From: Pseudomonas tolaasii NCPPB 2192
GTDB taxonomy: Bacteria > Pseudomonadota > Gammaproteobacteria > Pseudomonadales > Pseudomonadaceae
DNA length: 64,000 bases
Assembly (NCBI RefSeq): GCF_002813445.1
Contig: NZ_PHHD01000001.1
Span: 5,332,001 to 5,396,000 of the forward strand
Reading direction: 5' to 3'
Shown here: in pieces, positions 34,394-42,800 of the stretch
Layout of the letters: each line of letters starts with the position of its first letter
Position numbering within the stretch: the first letter of the stretch is position 1
Program-made: the position numbers and the translations under genes
Notes under the pieces: model-generated
What the model saw: only the letters and a program-made list of their open reading frames with translations
Databases searched by the model: none
Told to the model about the DNA's origin: nothing

Positions 34394-34912
34394 ATGAACG
34401 CTAAAGCATTGCTCTGCCTGACCGCGCTGTTGGCCACCCCTGCCGTTTTCGCCCAAACCGGTTTGCCCGACAGCATCAAGGTGCCGGACGGCCACAAGGT
34501 GGCATTGGAGACGACAGGCGTCGGCGAAATCACCTACGAGTGCAAGGACAAAGCCAACGCCGCCGGCCAGACCGAATGGACCTTCGTCGGCCCCAAGGCC
34601 GTGTTGAATGACCGCAGCGGCAAGCCGGTGGGCACCTACTTCGGCCCACCGGCCACCTGGCAGGCCAAGGACGGCTCGAAAATCACCGGCACCCAATTGG
34701 CGGTGGCACCGTCGGGCGCAGGCAACCTGCCCTATCAACTGGTCAAGGCCAACCCGGCCGAAGGCAAGGGTGCGATGAGCGGCGTGAGTTACATCCAGCG
34801 GGTCGCCCTCAAGGGCGGCGTGGCCCCGAGCAGCGCCTGCACGGTGGCGAACAAAGGCGCGCAGGAAGTGGTGAAGTACCAGGCCGACTACATCTTCTGG
34901 GCGGCCAACTGA
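34394..34912 (+). CDS. Secreted DUF3455 protein
   Basis: 172 residues: MNAKALLCLTALLATPAVFA is a Sec signal peptide. The mature part has LPDSIKVPDGHKVALETTGVGEITYECK and GTQLAVAPSGAGNLPYQLVKA...GVSYIQRV, the DUF3455 layout. Function is unknown; the family is periplasmic or exported. Two cysteines (YECK, SSACTV) could pair. TGGAG lies before the ATG at 34394. It directly precedes an ECF sigma/anti-sigma pair in the same orientation, separated by a strong hairpin, so it could be a target of that sigma factor. Confidence 0.8.
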   Translation: MNAKALLCLTALLATPAVFAQTGLPDSIKVPDGHKVALETTGVGEITYECKDKANAAGQTEWTFVGPKAVLNDRSGKPVGTYFGPPATWQAKDGSKITGTQLAVAPSGAGNLPYQLVKANPAEGKGAMSGVSYIQRVALKGGVAPSSACTVANKGAQEVVKYQADYIFWAAN

Positions 34913-34930
34913 GTAAAGTCGGCTACGCTG

Positions 34931-34956
34931 CCTGTGGCGAGTGCGCTCGCCACAGG
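34931..34956 (+). terminator. Perfect 11-bp hairpin between DUF3455 and sigma-factor genes
   Basis: CCTGTGGCGAG-TGCG-CTCGCCACAGG. It may be a terminator without a T-run or a single unit of a second REP-like family (the same GCTCGCCACAGG end recurs at 42731-42742). Confidence 0.6.
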
Positions 34957-34972
34957 GTTCAGCCATTAAGGG

Positions 34973-35500
34973 ATGCCGTATTTGTTTGACTATGAAGCGT
35001 GCCTTGCGGCCTGCGCCCGCGGCGATAAACGTGCCCTGCGCCAGCTCTATGTGCAGGACAGCAACCAGTTGCTCGGGGTGGCCTTGCGTATCGCCCGCGA
35101 CAAGGCCCTGGCCGAAGACATCGTGCACGACGCCTTTATCCGCATCTGGCGTGGCGCCGGCAGTTTTGACGCACGCCGCGGCTCGGCCCGCGGCTGGGTG
35201 TTCAGCGTGACCCGCCACCTGGCGCTCAATGCCGTGCGCAACCGCTACCGCGAAGTGGTGCTGGACGATGAACACGAGCAAGCTGCCGAACCGGCTGCCC
35301 GCTTCGAATTCGGCGCCCGGGAAGACAAGGTTTATCGTTGCCTGGAACAGCTCGACCCGGCCCGTCGCGCGTGCATCCTGCACGCCTATGTCGACGGTGA
35401 TTCCCACAGCGAAATCGCCCGGAAACTGGACACGCCCCTGGGCACCGTCAAAGCCTGGATCAAACGTAGCCTCGCCGCGCTGCGGGAGTGCATGGCATGA
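34973..35500 (+). CDS. ECF-type RNA polymerase sigma factor
   Basis: 175 residues. Region 2 (DKALAEDIVHDAFIRIWRGAGSFD, then GWVFSVTRHLALNAVRNRYR) binds core and -10; region 4 (LDPARRACILHAYVDGDSHSEIARKLDTPLGTVKAWIKRSLAALRECM) is the -35-binding helix-turn-helix. The stop overlaps the start of the anti-sigma gene (ATGA), a sign of balanced expression. TTAAGGG stands before the ATG. It lacks any FecI-type receptor/regulator context, and fits the group whose anti-sigma is RskA-like. The signal is unknown. Confidence 0.9.
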   Translation: MPYLFDYEACLAACARGDKRALRQLYVQDSNQLLGVALRIARDKALAEDIVHDAFIRIWRGAGSFDARRGSARGWVFSVTRHLALNAVRNRYREVVLDDEHEQAAEPAARFEFGAREDKVYRCLEQLDPARRACILHAYVDGDSHSEIARKLDTPLGTVKAWIKRSLAALRECMA

Positions 35501-36171
35501 ACGAGCCGATGGATGAACTGGCCAGCGAATACGTGCTGGGCACCCTGCCCGCCGAGCAACGGGCCGAGGTGCAACAGCGCCTGAACCACGACCCTGAGTT
35601 GCGTGCCGCCGTGGACGCCTGGGAACAGCGCCTGCTGCCACTGACGGCACTGGCCGAGCCGGTGCCGCCCACCGCCCACCTTTGGCCGCGCATCGAACGC
35701 ACGATTAAACGTCCCGAAGACAGCGTGGCGTGGTGGAACCTGTTGGCGCTATGGCGCGGGTTGGCCGGCGCGGGCATGCTGACCACGCTGGTGTTGGCGG
35801 CGCTGTTGCTGACTCGCCCGCCCGCCACGCCACCCAGCTTTGTGGTGGTGCTGGTGGCGCCACAGAGCCAGGCGCCGGGCTGGGTGATCCAGGCCAGCAA
35901 CAATCAACAGATTCAGCTTATTCCATTGGGTGTGATGGAGGTGCCGAGCGACAAGGCCCTGCAGTTCTGGACCAAGGGCGATGGCTGGCAAGGCCCGGTC
36001 TCGCTGGGCCTGGTCAAGCCGGGGCAAACGCTGTCGGTGCCGCTGGACAAGCTGCCGCCGCTCACGCCCAACCAGCTGTTTGAACTGACCCTGGAAGACC
36101 CGCGCGGCTCGCCGACCGGCAAGCCCACCGGGCCGATCCAGGCGATTGGCCGGGCCGTGAAGGTGCTTTGA
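35497..36171 (+). CDS. Anti-sigma factor, RskA-like membrane protein
   Basis: 224 residues from MNEPMDELASEYVLGTLPAEQ. The N-terminal ~75 residues are the anti-sigma helical domain (ASEYVLGTLPAEQRAEVQQRL), a single membrane helix lies at about 90-108 (GLAGAGMLTTLVLAALLLT), and the periplasmic C-terminal domain (FVVVLVAPQSQAPGWVIQAS, DKALQFWTKGDG) is RskA-like. No zinc-binding His-Cys motif, so redox sensing by zinc is unlikely. It overlaps the sigma gene by 4 bases. Its stop at 36169-36171 abuts the stop of the convergent kinase gene with no gap. Confidence 0.87.
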   Translation: MNEPMDELASEYVLGTLPAEQRAEVQQRLNHDPELRAAVDAWEQRLLPLTALAEPVPPTAHLWPRIERTIKRPEDSVAWWNLLALWRGLAGAGMLTTLVLAALLLTRPPATPPSFVVVLVAPQSQAPGWVIQASNNQQIQLIPLGVMEVPSDKALQFWTKGDGWQGPVSLGLVKPGQTLSVPLDKLPPLTPNQLFELTLEDPRGSPTGKPTGPIQAIGRAVKVL

Positions 36172-37473
36172 TCAGCCGACACTGGGCAACCACAAGCGGA
36201 ACCGTGCGCCGCCCAACGGCGAGGCCTGGGCCGTGAGGGTACCGCCCTGGGCTTCCAGCGCCCGGCGGCTGATCGCCAGGCCCAGGCCGAAGCCGCCGGT
36301 GGCGCGGTCGCGGCTGCGGTCGAGGCGGTAGAACGGCTCGAAAATCCGCTCGCGTTGCTCCAGCGGAATGCCGATTCCATCGTCGTCCACCCAGATTTCG
36401 CAGCCGTCGGCGCCCACTTTTACGCCCACCTGGATGCGCTTGTCGCAATAACGCGTGGCGTTGCGCAACAGGTTCTGCAAGGCGCGAGCAGTGAGGCGCG
36501 GGTCGAGGCTGAAACGTTCGACAGCGCAATCGAGGGCCACATCGATGACGATATCGGGGTTTTCCAGCTCGTCATCCACGCTGCCGAGTACGCTGTCGAT
36601 AAACTCATCGAGCACCACTTCGACGCGCTCCGGCAACTGCGCCGGGTTTTGCAGACGGCTGTAGGACAGCAACTCCAGCACCAGCTCATCCAGCTCGCGA
36701 ATATGCGCCACCAGGCCTTGCAGGCGTTCGCGGCCGGCGGGCGGCAAGTCTTCGGACAAGGCCAGGGCCAGGCCGAAATCCAGGCGGGTCAGTGGCGTGC
36801 GCAGTTCATGGGACACCGCGTTGAGCAGGTCGCGCTGCTGGTTGAGCAGGCTCTCGATGTCATCGGCCATGGTGTCGAACACCGACGCCAGGCTGCCGAT
36901 GTTGGAGCTGGACGGAATGCGCGTACGCTCGCTCAGGTTGCCCCTGCCCAGTTGCGCGGCGGTGCTTTTCAGGCGCTCCAGGTCACGCCAGTGCGGGCGC
37001 AGCCAGATCAGCAGGCAGGCGAGCAGCGCCGCCACAATCAGCACGTTGATTGCCCAGTACAGCACGTTCATGTCCATCGGGTCGGGCGGCAGCGTCAGCT
37101 TGACCGCAAATTGCTCGTTGATCGGCGAGCTGATTTCTTCCATCCAGCCCCACTCGCCCAGGCGCACCACCGATTTGCCCTGCTCCAGCAGCTTTTCTTC
37201 GGCGGGCGTGTAGCTGGCGTCCTGACGCAACAGCAGTTGCACCTTCAGGGGCGCAAAGTCGCGGCCCAACTGCTCGGTAACTTGCGACCAGCGCTCCACG
37301 GGCGCACGCAGGTACTGCTTGACGATCAGTTTTTGCTGGCCGCGCGTTTGCTCGATGTTGTAGTCCATGTAGCGGTGTTCGAAAGCCAGAATCACCAGCT
37401 TGGGAATCAGATAGATCGCCGCGCTGTAGGTGACGATGGTGATGAGGTAAAGGCGTAGCAGCACACGAAACAT
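36172..37473 (-). CDS. Sensor histidine kinase, RstB-like
   Basis: 433 residues. Membrane helices at about 8-30 and 138-158 flank a ~105-residue periplasmic sensor; HAMP follows (HWRDLERLKSTAAQLGRGNLSERT). The phospho-acceptor is His222 in AVSHELRTPLTR; ATP-binding motifs are LQNLLRNATRYCD (N box), WVDDDGIGIP (G1) and GGFGLGLAIS (G2). It pairs with the response regulator 3 bases upstream in the operon. By layout it matches the kinase next to mexMN in P. aeruginosa (PA1438). Signal unknown. Confidence 0.86.
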   Translation of the reverse strand: MFRVLLRLYLITIVTYSAAIYLIPKLVILAFEHRYMDYNIEQTRGQQKLIVKQYLRAPVERWSQVTEQLGRDFAPLKVQLLLRQDASYTPAEEKLLEQGKSVVRLGEWGWMEEISSPINEQFAVKLTLPPDPMDMNVLYWAINVLIVAALLACLLIWLRPHWRDLERLKSTAAQLGRGNLSERTRIPSSSNIGSLASVFDTMADDIESLLNQQRDLLNAVSHELRTPLTRLDFGLALALSEDLPPAGRERLQGLVAHIRELDELVLELLSYSRLQNPAQLPERVEVVLDEFIDSVLGSVDDELENPDIVIDVALDCAVERFSLDPRLTARALQNLLRNATRYCDKRIQVGVKVGADGCEIWVDDDGIGIPLEQRERIFEPFYRLDRSRDRATGGFGLGLAISRRALEAQGGTLTAQASPLGGARFRLWLPSVG

Positions 37474-37476
37474 GGA

Positions 37477-38178
37477 TCAGCATTCCCACTCGGAGCGGCT
37501 GAACAGGTAACCCTTGCCCCACACCGTCTTGATCTTGCGCGCTTCACCGGCGTGGTCGTCGAACTTGCGGCGCAGCTTGGAGATGGCCACGTCCACCGAA
37601 CGGTCGGTGCCGTTGAATTCAATGCCGCGCAGGCGTTGCAGGATCTGGTCGCGGCTGAGCACTTCACCGGCATGCCGGGCCAGCACCACCAGCAGGTTGT
37701 ATTCACCGCTGGACAACTCCACCGGTTGCTCGCGCCAGGTCACGGTGCGCTCGGACAGGTCGATGCACAGGTTGCCCATGATGATTTGATCGTTGGCCAC
37801 CTGGGGTTCGGACAGGCTGCTGCGGCGCAACAACGTGCGCACACGAGCAAGCAGCACACGCGGCTCGCAGGGTTTGGTCACATAATCGTCGGCGCCCATC
37901 TCCAGGCCCAGCACCTGGTCGTGGCTGTCGTCGCGGGCGGTGAGCATCAGAATCGGCAGGCCCGCCGAGTCGGCACGCAGCAGGCGGCACACTTGCAGGC
38001 CGTCGAGGCCGGGCAGCATCAGATCGAGGATCACCAGGTCCGGCGGATTGAGGCGCGCACGTTCGCGGACATGGTCACCGCGGCTGAGCACGCTGACATG
38101 GTAGCCATTGCGCTCAAGGTAGCTGGCAATCAGCTCGGAGAGTGCGGCGTCGTCTTCCACCAGAAGGATGTTGGGCAT
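37477..38178 (-). CDS. OmpR/RstA-like response regulator
   Basis: 233 residues from MPNILLVEDDAALSELI. Receiver domain with acidic pocket at Glu8-Asp9-Asp10, phospho-acceptor Asp52 (LVILDLMLPGLDG) and Lys in YVTKPCEP. The C-terminal winged helix has VELSSGEYNLLVVLARHAGEVLSRDQILQRLRG and RSVDVAISKLRRKF. Start taken at 38178 because the receiver opens there; the ribosome site is weak. The gene is divergent from the mexM-like gene, and two RstA-box-like repeats (38382-38416) lie before mexM, so it likely controls that pump. Confidence 0.86.
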   Translation of the reverse strand: MPNILLVEDDAALSELIASYLERNGYHVSVLSRGDHVRERARLNPPDLVILDLMLPGLDGLQVCRLLRADSAGLPILMLTARDDSHDQVLGLEMGADDYVTKPCEPRVLLARVRTLLRRSSLSEPQVANDQIIMGNLCIDLSERTVTWREQPVELSSGEYNLLVVLARHAGEVLSRDQILQRLRGIEFNGTDRSVDVAISKLRRKFDDHAGEARKIKTVWGKGYLFSRSEWEC

Positions 38179-38225
38179 GAAGGTGTTTCCAGAAAAATAC
38201 AATTATTGGTGGTATACAAATCCAA

Positions 38226-38314
38226 TGTGGGAGCGGGCTTGCCCGCGAATGCAGTGGTTCAGTCAATACATACTTCACTGAACCACTGCATTCGCGGGCA
38301 AGCCCGCTCCCACA
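38226..38314. repeat. REP doublet forming a perfect 38-bp inverted repeat
   Basis: Left arm 38226-38263 begins TGTGGGAGCGGGCTTGCCCG; right arm 38277-38314 is its exact reverse complement; 13-base loop. Fully matched arms suggest a recent or conserved copy. Confidence 0.92.
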
Positions 38315-38381
38315 TTGTATCTTTGGTGTTTACAGTTTTTTTGTAAGGATATACATCCTCGGCGGACTATGCGCCGCACCT

Positions 38382-38416
38382 TACATTTCTTCACAGACGA
38401 GCTACACAGCTTCACA
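38382..38416 (+). promoter_or_regulatory. Tandem RstA-box-like repeats upstream of mexM
   Basis: TACATTTCTTCACA (38382-38395) and TACACAGCTTCACA (38403-38416), same strand, 21 bases apart (two helical turns). The first matches 10 of 12 fixed positions of the E. coli RstA box TACATNTNGTTACA. It lies 54-88 bases before the pump operon start. Confidence 0.45.
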
Positions 38417-38469
38417 GCACCACGGCGCAGGTGACTTTAGGATGCGCCAGTCAATATTGGGATATGAGC

Positions 38470-39624
38470 ATGTCGAAGAATCTGTTTGCGCCGTTTTGCC
38501 TGCTAGCCTTGACGCTGGCCCTGGGCGCGTGCGGCAAGTCGGCCGAGGAAGCGCCGCAAATGCCGCTGGCCAAGGTGCGTATCGAAACCCTGCAGGCCAA
38601 ACCCCTGTCCATCACCAGCGAACTGAGCGGGCGGATTGCCGCGCCACGCATTGCCGAAGTGCGCGCGCGGGTGGCCGGCGTGGTGATGCAGCGGGTGTTC
38701 AAGGAAGGTCACGACGTCAAACAGGGCGACGTGCTGTTTCGCATCGACCCGGCCCCGTTCAAGGCCGACCTCGACAGCGCCCTGGCCAACCTGAGCAAGG
38801 CCGAGGCCAACGCGTTCCAGGCGCGCCTGCAAGAGCAGCGCTACAGCCAGTTGGTGGAAGGTAACGCCATCAGCGGCCAGGAATACGACAACGCCCGCGC
38901 CAACCTGCGCCAGACCAACGCCGAAGTCGCCGCCAACAAGGCCGCCGTGGAGCGCGCCAAACTCAACCTGGGTTACGCCACCGTGACCGCGCCGATTTCC
39001 GGGCGCATCGGCCGTGCGCTGGTGACCGAAGGCGCACTGGTCGGCCAGAACGAGGCCACGCCGCTGGCAATCATCCAGCAACTGGACCCGATCCACGCCG
39101 ACCTGACCCAGTCAACCCGTGAACTCAATGACCTGCGCCGCGCCTTCCGCGCCGGCAGCTTGAAGCAGGTCGGCCAGGACCAGGCCAAGGCCACGCTGAT
39201 CCAGGACGACGGCAGCCTGTACCCGCTGCCGGGCAAGTTGTTGTTCGCTGAAATCAGCGTTGACCCCGGCACCGGGCAGATCATCCTGCGCAGCGAATTC
39301 CCCAACCCGGATCTTGACCTGCTGCCCGGCAGTTTTGTGCGGGTGCGCCTGGAACAAGCCGTGGACAAACAGGGCCTGAGCGTGCCGCAACGCGCCATTA
39401 CCCGTGACAGCGCGGGTGTGCCGATGGTGCTGCTGCTTGACGCCGAGCAGACCGTGAGCCAGCAACCGGTCGAATTGGGAGCGGTGATCGACGACCGCTG
39501 GATCGTCAGCAGCGGCCTCAAGGCCGGCGACCGCATTGTGGTCGAAGGACTGCAACACGCGCGCCCCGGTGAAAAAGTCCAGGTGGACGACAGCCCAGCC
39601 TCGGGCCAGCCAGTCAAGGAATAA
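38470..39624 (+). CDS. mexM: RND efflux periplasmic adaptor lipoprotein, MexM-like
   Basis: 384 residues from MSKNLFAPFCLLALTLALGACGK: a lipoprotein signal peptide with lipobox LGAC, so a membrane-anchored periplasmic adaptor. The lipoyl halves are ARVAGVVMQRVFKEGHDVKQGDVLFRIDP and VTAPISGRIGRALVTEGALVG, with an alpha-hairpin between (about 100-165). An ATG two codons upstream (38464) is an alternative; GGGAT fits the one chosen. It joins the inner pump encoded 6 bases downstream to an outer channel (OprM in P. aeruginosa, not in this window). The symbol rests on gene order with the PA1437/PA1438-type regulators, not on a search. Confidence 0.75.
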   Translation: MSKNLFAPFCLLALTLALGACGKSAEEAPQMPLAKVRIETLQAKPLSITSELSGRIAAPRIAEVRARVAGVVMQRVFKEGHDVKQGDVLFRIDPAPFKADLDSALANLSKAEANAFQARLQEQRYSQLVEGNAISGQEYDNARANLRQTNAEVAANKAAVERAKLNLGYATVTAPISGRIGRALVTEGALVGQNEATPLAIIQQLDPIHADLTQSTRELNDLRRAFRAGSLKQVGQDQAKATLIQDDGSLYPLPGKLLFAEISVDPGTGQIILRSEFPNPDLDLLPGSFVRVRLEQAVDKQGLSVPQRAITRDSAGVPMVLLLDAEQTVSQQPVELGAVIDDRWIVSSGLKAGDRIVVEGLQHARPGEKVQVDDSPASGQPVKE

Positions 39625-39630
39625 CCCGCC

Positions 39631-42600
39631 ATGCCGCAGTTCTTTATTGACCGCCCGATTTTCGCCTGGGTGGTCGCCCTGTTTATCCTGCTGGCCGGCG
39701 CATTGGCCATCCCGCAGTTGCCGGTGGCGCAGTACCCCAACGTCGCACCGCCAAAGGTGGAAATCTACGCGGTGTACCCCGGCGCTTCGGCGCAGACCCT
39801 GGACGAAAGCGTGGTCAGCCTGATCGAGCAGGAGCTCAACGGCGCCGACCACCTGCTGTATTTCGAATCCCAGAGCAGTTTGGGCTCGGCCACCATCACC
39901 GCCACTTTCCAGCCGGGCACCGACCCGGAAATGGCTCAGGTTGACGTGCAAAACCGTCTTAAAGCGGTCGAGCCGCGCCTGCCGCAGGCCGTGACCCAGC
40001 AAGGCTTGCAGGTGGAAAAAGTCTCCGCCGGTTTCCTGCTGCTGGTGACCCTGACGTCCAGCGACGGCAAACTCGACGACGTGGCGCTCAGCGATTACCT
40101 GGCGCGCAACGTGATGAACGAGCTCAAGCGTCTGGACGGCGTGGGCAAGGCCCAGCTGTATGGCGCCGAGCGCGCCATGCGCATCTGGATCGACCCGCAG
40201 AAACTGATCGGTTTCAACCTCACACCCGCCGACGTCAATGCCGCCATCAGCGCGCAGAACGCCCAGGTGTCGGCGGGCAGCATCGGCGATTTGCCGGGCA
40301 CCAACACCCAGGAAATCACCGCCGCGATCCTGGTCAAAGGCCAGCTCTCGACCCCGGCGGAATTTGCCGACATCGTGCTCAAGGCCAACCCGGACGGCTC
40401 CACCGTGCGCGTCGGCGACGTGGCGCGGGTTGAAATCGGCAGCCAGGAATACCAGTTTTCCACGCGCCTGAACGGCAAGCCGTCCACCGCCGTCAGCGTG
40501 CAGCTGTCGCCCGGCGCCAACGCGCTGAGCACCGCCACGCTGGTGCGGGCGAAGATGGATGAGCTGTCGCGCTACTTCCCGGCCAATGTGGAATACAAGA
40601 TTCCGTACGACACCTCGCCGTTCGTCAAAGTCTCGATCACCAAGGTGGTGTACACCTTGCTGGAGGCCATGGCGCTGGTGTTTGCGGTGATGTTCCTGTT
40701 CCTGCAGAACGTGCGCTACACCCTGATCCCGACGCTGGTGGTGCCGGTGGCACTGATGGGCACCTTCGCGACCATGTTGCTGCTGGGCTTTTCGATCAAC
40801 GTGCTGACCATGTTCGGCATGGTGCTGGCCATCGGCATTCTGGTGGACGACGCGATTGTGGTGGTGGAGAACGTCGAGCGCATCATGGCCACCGAAGGTC
40901 TGTCGCCCAAGGACGCCACGCGCAAGGCCATGGGCCAGATCACCGGGGCCATCGTCGGCATTACGCTGGTGTTGGTGGCGGTGTTCCTGCCGATGGCCTT
41001 CATGCCGGGTTCGGTGGGGGTGATCTACCAGCAATTCTCGTTGTCGATGGCCACCTCGATCCTGTTCTCGGCTTTCCTCGCCCTGACCTTGACCCCGGCA
41101 CTCTGCGCCACATTGCTCAAGCCGATTGCCCAGGGCGAGCACCATGCCAAGGGCGGTTTCTTCGGCTGGTTCAATAAACGTTTTGATCAGTTCACCAACC
41201 GCTACGAAGGCTGGGTGGCTTATGCGCTCAAGCGCAGTGGCCGCTACCTGCTGATCTACCTGGTGTTGCTGGTGGGCCTGGGCTGGATGTTCAGCCGCCT
41301 GCCCTCTTCGTTCCTGCCGGTGGAAGACCAGGGTTACACCATCACCGACATTCAGCTGCCGCCGGGCGCGAGCAAGAACCGCACGGTGCAGGTGGCCGAG
41401 CAGATTGAAGCGCACAACGCCGGGGAGCCCGGGGTGGGCGACACCACCATGATCATGGGCTTCAGTTTCTCCGGTTCCGGGCAGAATGCGGCGCTGGCGT
41501 TTACCACGCTCAAGGATTGGTCCGAACGCAGCAGCAATGATTCGGCTTCGTCGATTGCCGACCGGGCCAACGCGGCCTTCAGCGAGCTGAAAGACGCGAT
41601 TGCCTACGCAATTCTGCCGCCACCGGTGGACGGCCTCGGCACCTCCAGCGGTTTCGAGTTCCGCCTGCAAGACCGGGGTGGCGTCGGCCACGCGGCCTTG
41701 ATGGCGGCGCGCACCGAGCTGCTGGCGAGCGCCGAGAAGAGCCCGATCCTGGCCAACGTGCGCGAAAGCGCCCTGGCCGAAGCACCGCAAGTGCAGCTGG
41801 AAGTGGACCGCAAACAGGCCAACGCGCTGGGTGTCTCGTTTGCCGACGTGGGCAACGTACTGTCTTCGGCGATCGGCTCGGCGTATGTCAACGACTTCCC
41901 CAACCAGGGGCGCATGCAGCGCGTGGTGGTACAGGCCGAAGGCGATCAGCGCAGCCAGGTGGCGGATTTGCTTAAAATCAACGTGCGCAACAACGCCGGG
42001 AAGATGGTGCCGTTGTCGGCATTCGTCGAAGCCAAATGGACCCAGGGCCCGGCACAGTTGACGCGCTACAACGGCTACCCCGCCATTGCCATCAGCGGCG
42101 AAGCGGCACCGGGGCACAGCACGGGCGAGGCGATGGAAGAGATCCAGCGCCTGGTCAGCCAGTTGCCGGCGGGCCTGGGCCAGGAATGGACCGGTTTGTC
42201 GTTGCAGGAGCGTTTGTCCGGCTCCCAGGCGCCGTTGCTGCTGGGGCTTTCGCTGCTGATCGTGTTTCTGTGCCTGGCGGCGCTGTATGAGAGCTGGTCG
42301 ATCCCGACCTCGGTGTTGCTGGTGGTGCCGCTGGGGGTGCTCGGCGCGGTATTGGCGGTGGCGTTGCGCGGCATGCCCAATGACGTGTTCTTCAAGGTGG
42401 GCTTGATCACCATCATCGGCTTGTCGGCGAAGAACGCGATTTTGATCATCGAGTTCGCCAAAGACCTGTACGAGCAAGGTGAAGACCTGATCGACGCCAC
42501 CCTGAAAGCCGCGCGCCTGCGCTTGCGGCCGATCATCATGACCTCGCTGGCGTTCATTCTAGGCGTGGTGCCGTTGGCGATTGCCACCGGCGCCAGCTCG

Positions 42601-42720
42601 GCGAGCCAGCAAGCGATTGGCACCGGTGTGATTGGCGGCATGATCACCGCCACCCTGGCGGTGGTGTTTGTGCCAGTGTTCTTTGTAGTGGTCATGAAGC
42701 TGGTGCGTAAAAAGCGTTAA
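39631..42720 (+). CDS. mexN: RND multidrug efflux transporter, MexN-like
   Basis: 1,029 residues, HAE-1 family. N-terminus MPQFFIDRPIFAWVVALFILL; porter-domain runs; transmembrane-4 acidic pair Asp406-Asp407 in GILVDDAIVVVENVERI; and GLSAKNAILIIEFAKDLYEQG with the proton-relay lysine in transmembrane 10. All relay residues are present. It exports hydrophobic drugs from the inner leaflet and periplasm using the proton gradient. It forms a two-gene operon with the adaptor (6-base gap), with no outer-membrane gene, the layout of mexMN. Other Pseudomonas RND pumps are possible by sequence alone. Confidence 0.8.
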   Translation: MPQFFIDRPIFAWVVALFILLAGALAIPQLPVAQYPNVAPPKVEIYAVYPGASAQTLDESVVSLIEQELNGADHLLYFESQSSLGSATITATFQPGTDPEMAQVDVQNRLKAVEPRLPQAVTQQGLQVEKVSAGFLLLVTLTSSDGKLDDVALSDYLARNVMNELKRLDGVGKAQLYGAERAMRIWIDPQKLIGFNLTPADVNAAISAQNAQVSAGSIGDLPGTNTQEITAAILVKGQLSTPAEFADIVLKANPDGSTVRVGDVARVEIGSQEYQFSTRLNGKPSTAVSVQLSPGANALSTATLVRAKMDELSRYFPANVEYKIPYDTSPFVKVSITKVVYTLLEAMALVFAVMFLFLQNVRYTLIPTLVVPVALMGTFATMLLLGFSINVLTMFGMVLAIGILVDDAIVVVENVERIMATEGLSPKDATRKAMGQITGAIVGITLVLVAVFLPMAFMPGSVGVIYQQFSLSMATSILFSAFLALTLTPALCATLLKPIAQGEHHAKGGFFGWFNKRFDQFTNRYEGWVAYALKRSGRYLLIYLVLLVGLGWMFSRLPSSFLPVEDQGYTITDIQLPPGASKNRTVQVAEQIEAHNAGEPGVGDTTMIMGFSFSGSGQNAALAFTTLKDWSERSSNDSASSIADRANAAFSELKDAIAYAILPPPVDGLGTSSGFEFRLQDRGGVGHAALMAARTELLASAEKSPILANVRESALAEAPQVQLEVDRKQANALGVSFADVGNVLSSAIGSAYVNDFPNQGRMQRVVVQAEGDQRSQVADLLKINVRNNAGKMVPLSAFVEAKWTQGPAQLTRYNGYPAIAISGEAAPGHSTGEAMEEIQRLVSQLPAGLGQEWTGLSLQERLSGSQAPLLLGLSLLIVFLCLAALYESWSIPTSVLLVVPLGVLGAVLAVALRGMPNDVFFKVGLITIIGLSAKNAILIIEFAKDLYEQGEDLIDATLKAARLRLRPIIMTSLAFILGVVPLAIATGASSASQQAIGTGVIGGMITATLAVVFVPVFFVVVMKLVRKKR

Positions 42721-42742
42721 GGGCAAGCCCGCTCGCCACAGG
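42721..42742. repeat. Single REP-like half element
   Basis: GGGCAAGCCCGCTCGCCACAGG directly follows the mexN stop. It shares the GCTCGCCACAGG end of the hairpin at 34931-34956 and has no inverted partner here. Confidence 0.6.
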
Positions 42743-42768
42743 AAGCTCATCCGCCGCGAATGCGCTAT

Positions 42769-42799
42769 GGTGCTCACAACCTCCCCTGTTGTGAGCACC
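42769..42799 (+). promoter_or_regulatory. Perfect 12-bp inverted repeat abutting the DUF1345 start codon
   Basis: GGTGCTCACAAC-CTCCCCT-GTTGTGAGCACC ends one base before the ATG at 42801. It could be an operator over the promoter or an mRNA hairpin covering the start region. No separate ribosome-binding site is visible. Confidence 0.6.
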
Positions 42800-42800
42800 T

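Noticed and set aside
36160..36180. Possible fusion or sequencing error at the zero-gap convergence of the anti-sigma and kinase genes
   Set aside because: Both stop codons are clean (TGA at 36169-36171; minus-strand TGA at 36174-36172) and both proteins end at family length; tight convergence is enough explanation.
39112..42477. A 1,121-codon open frame on the minus strand opposite mexN
   Set aside because: Same shadow effect; low-complexity Q/H/R/G-rich product and a canonical full-length RND gene on the other strand.
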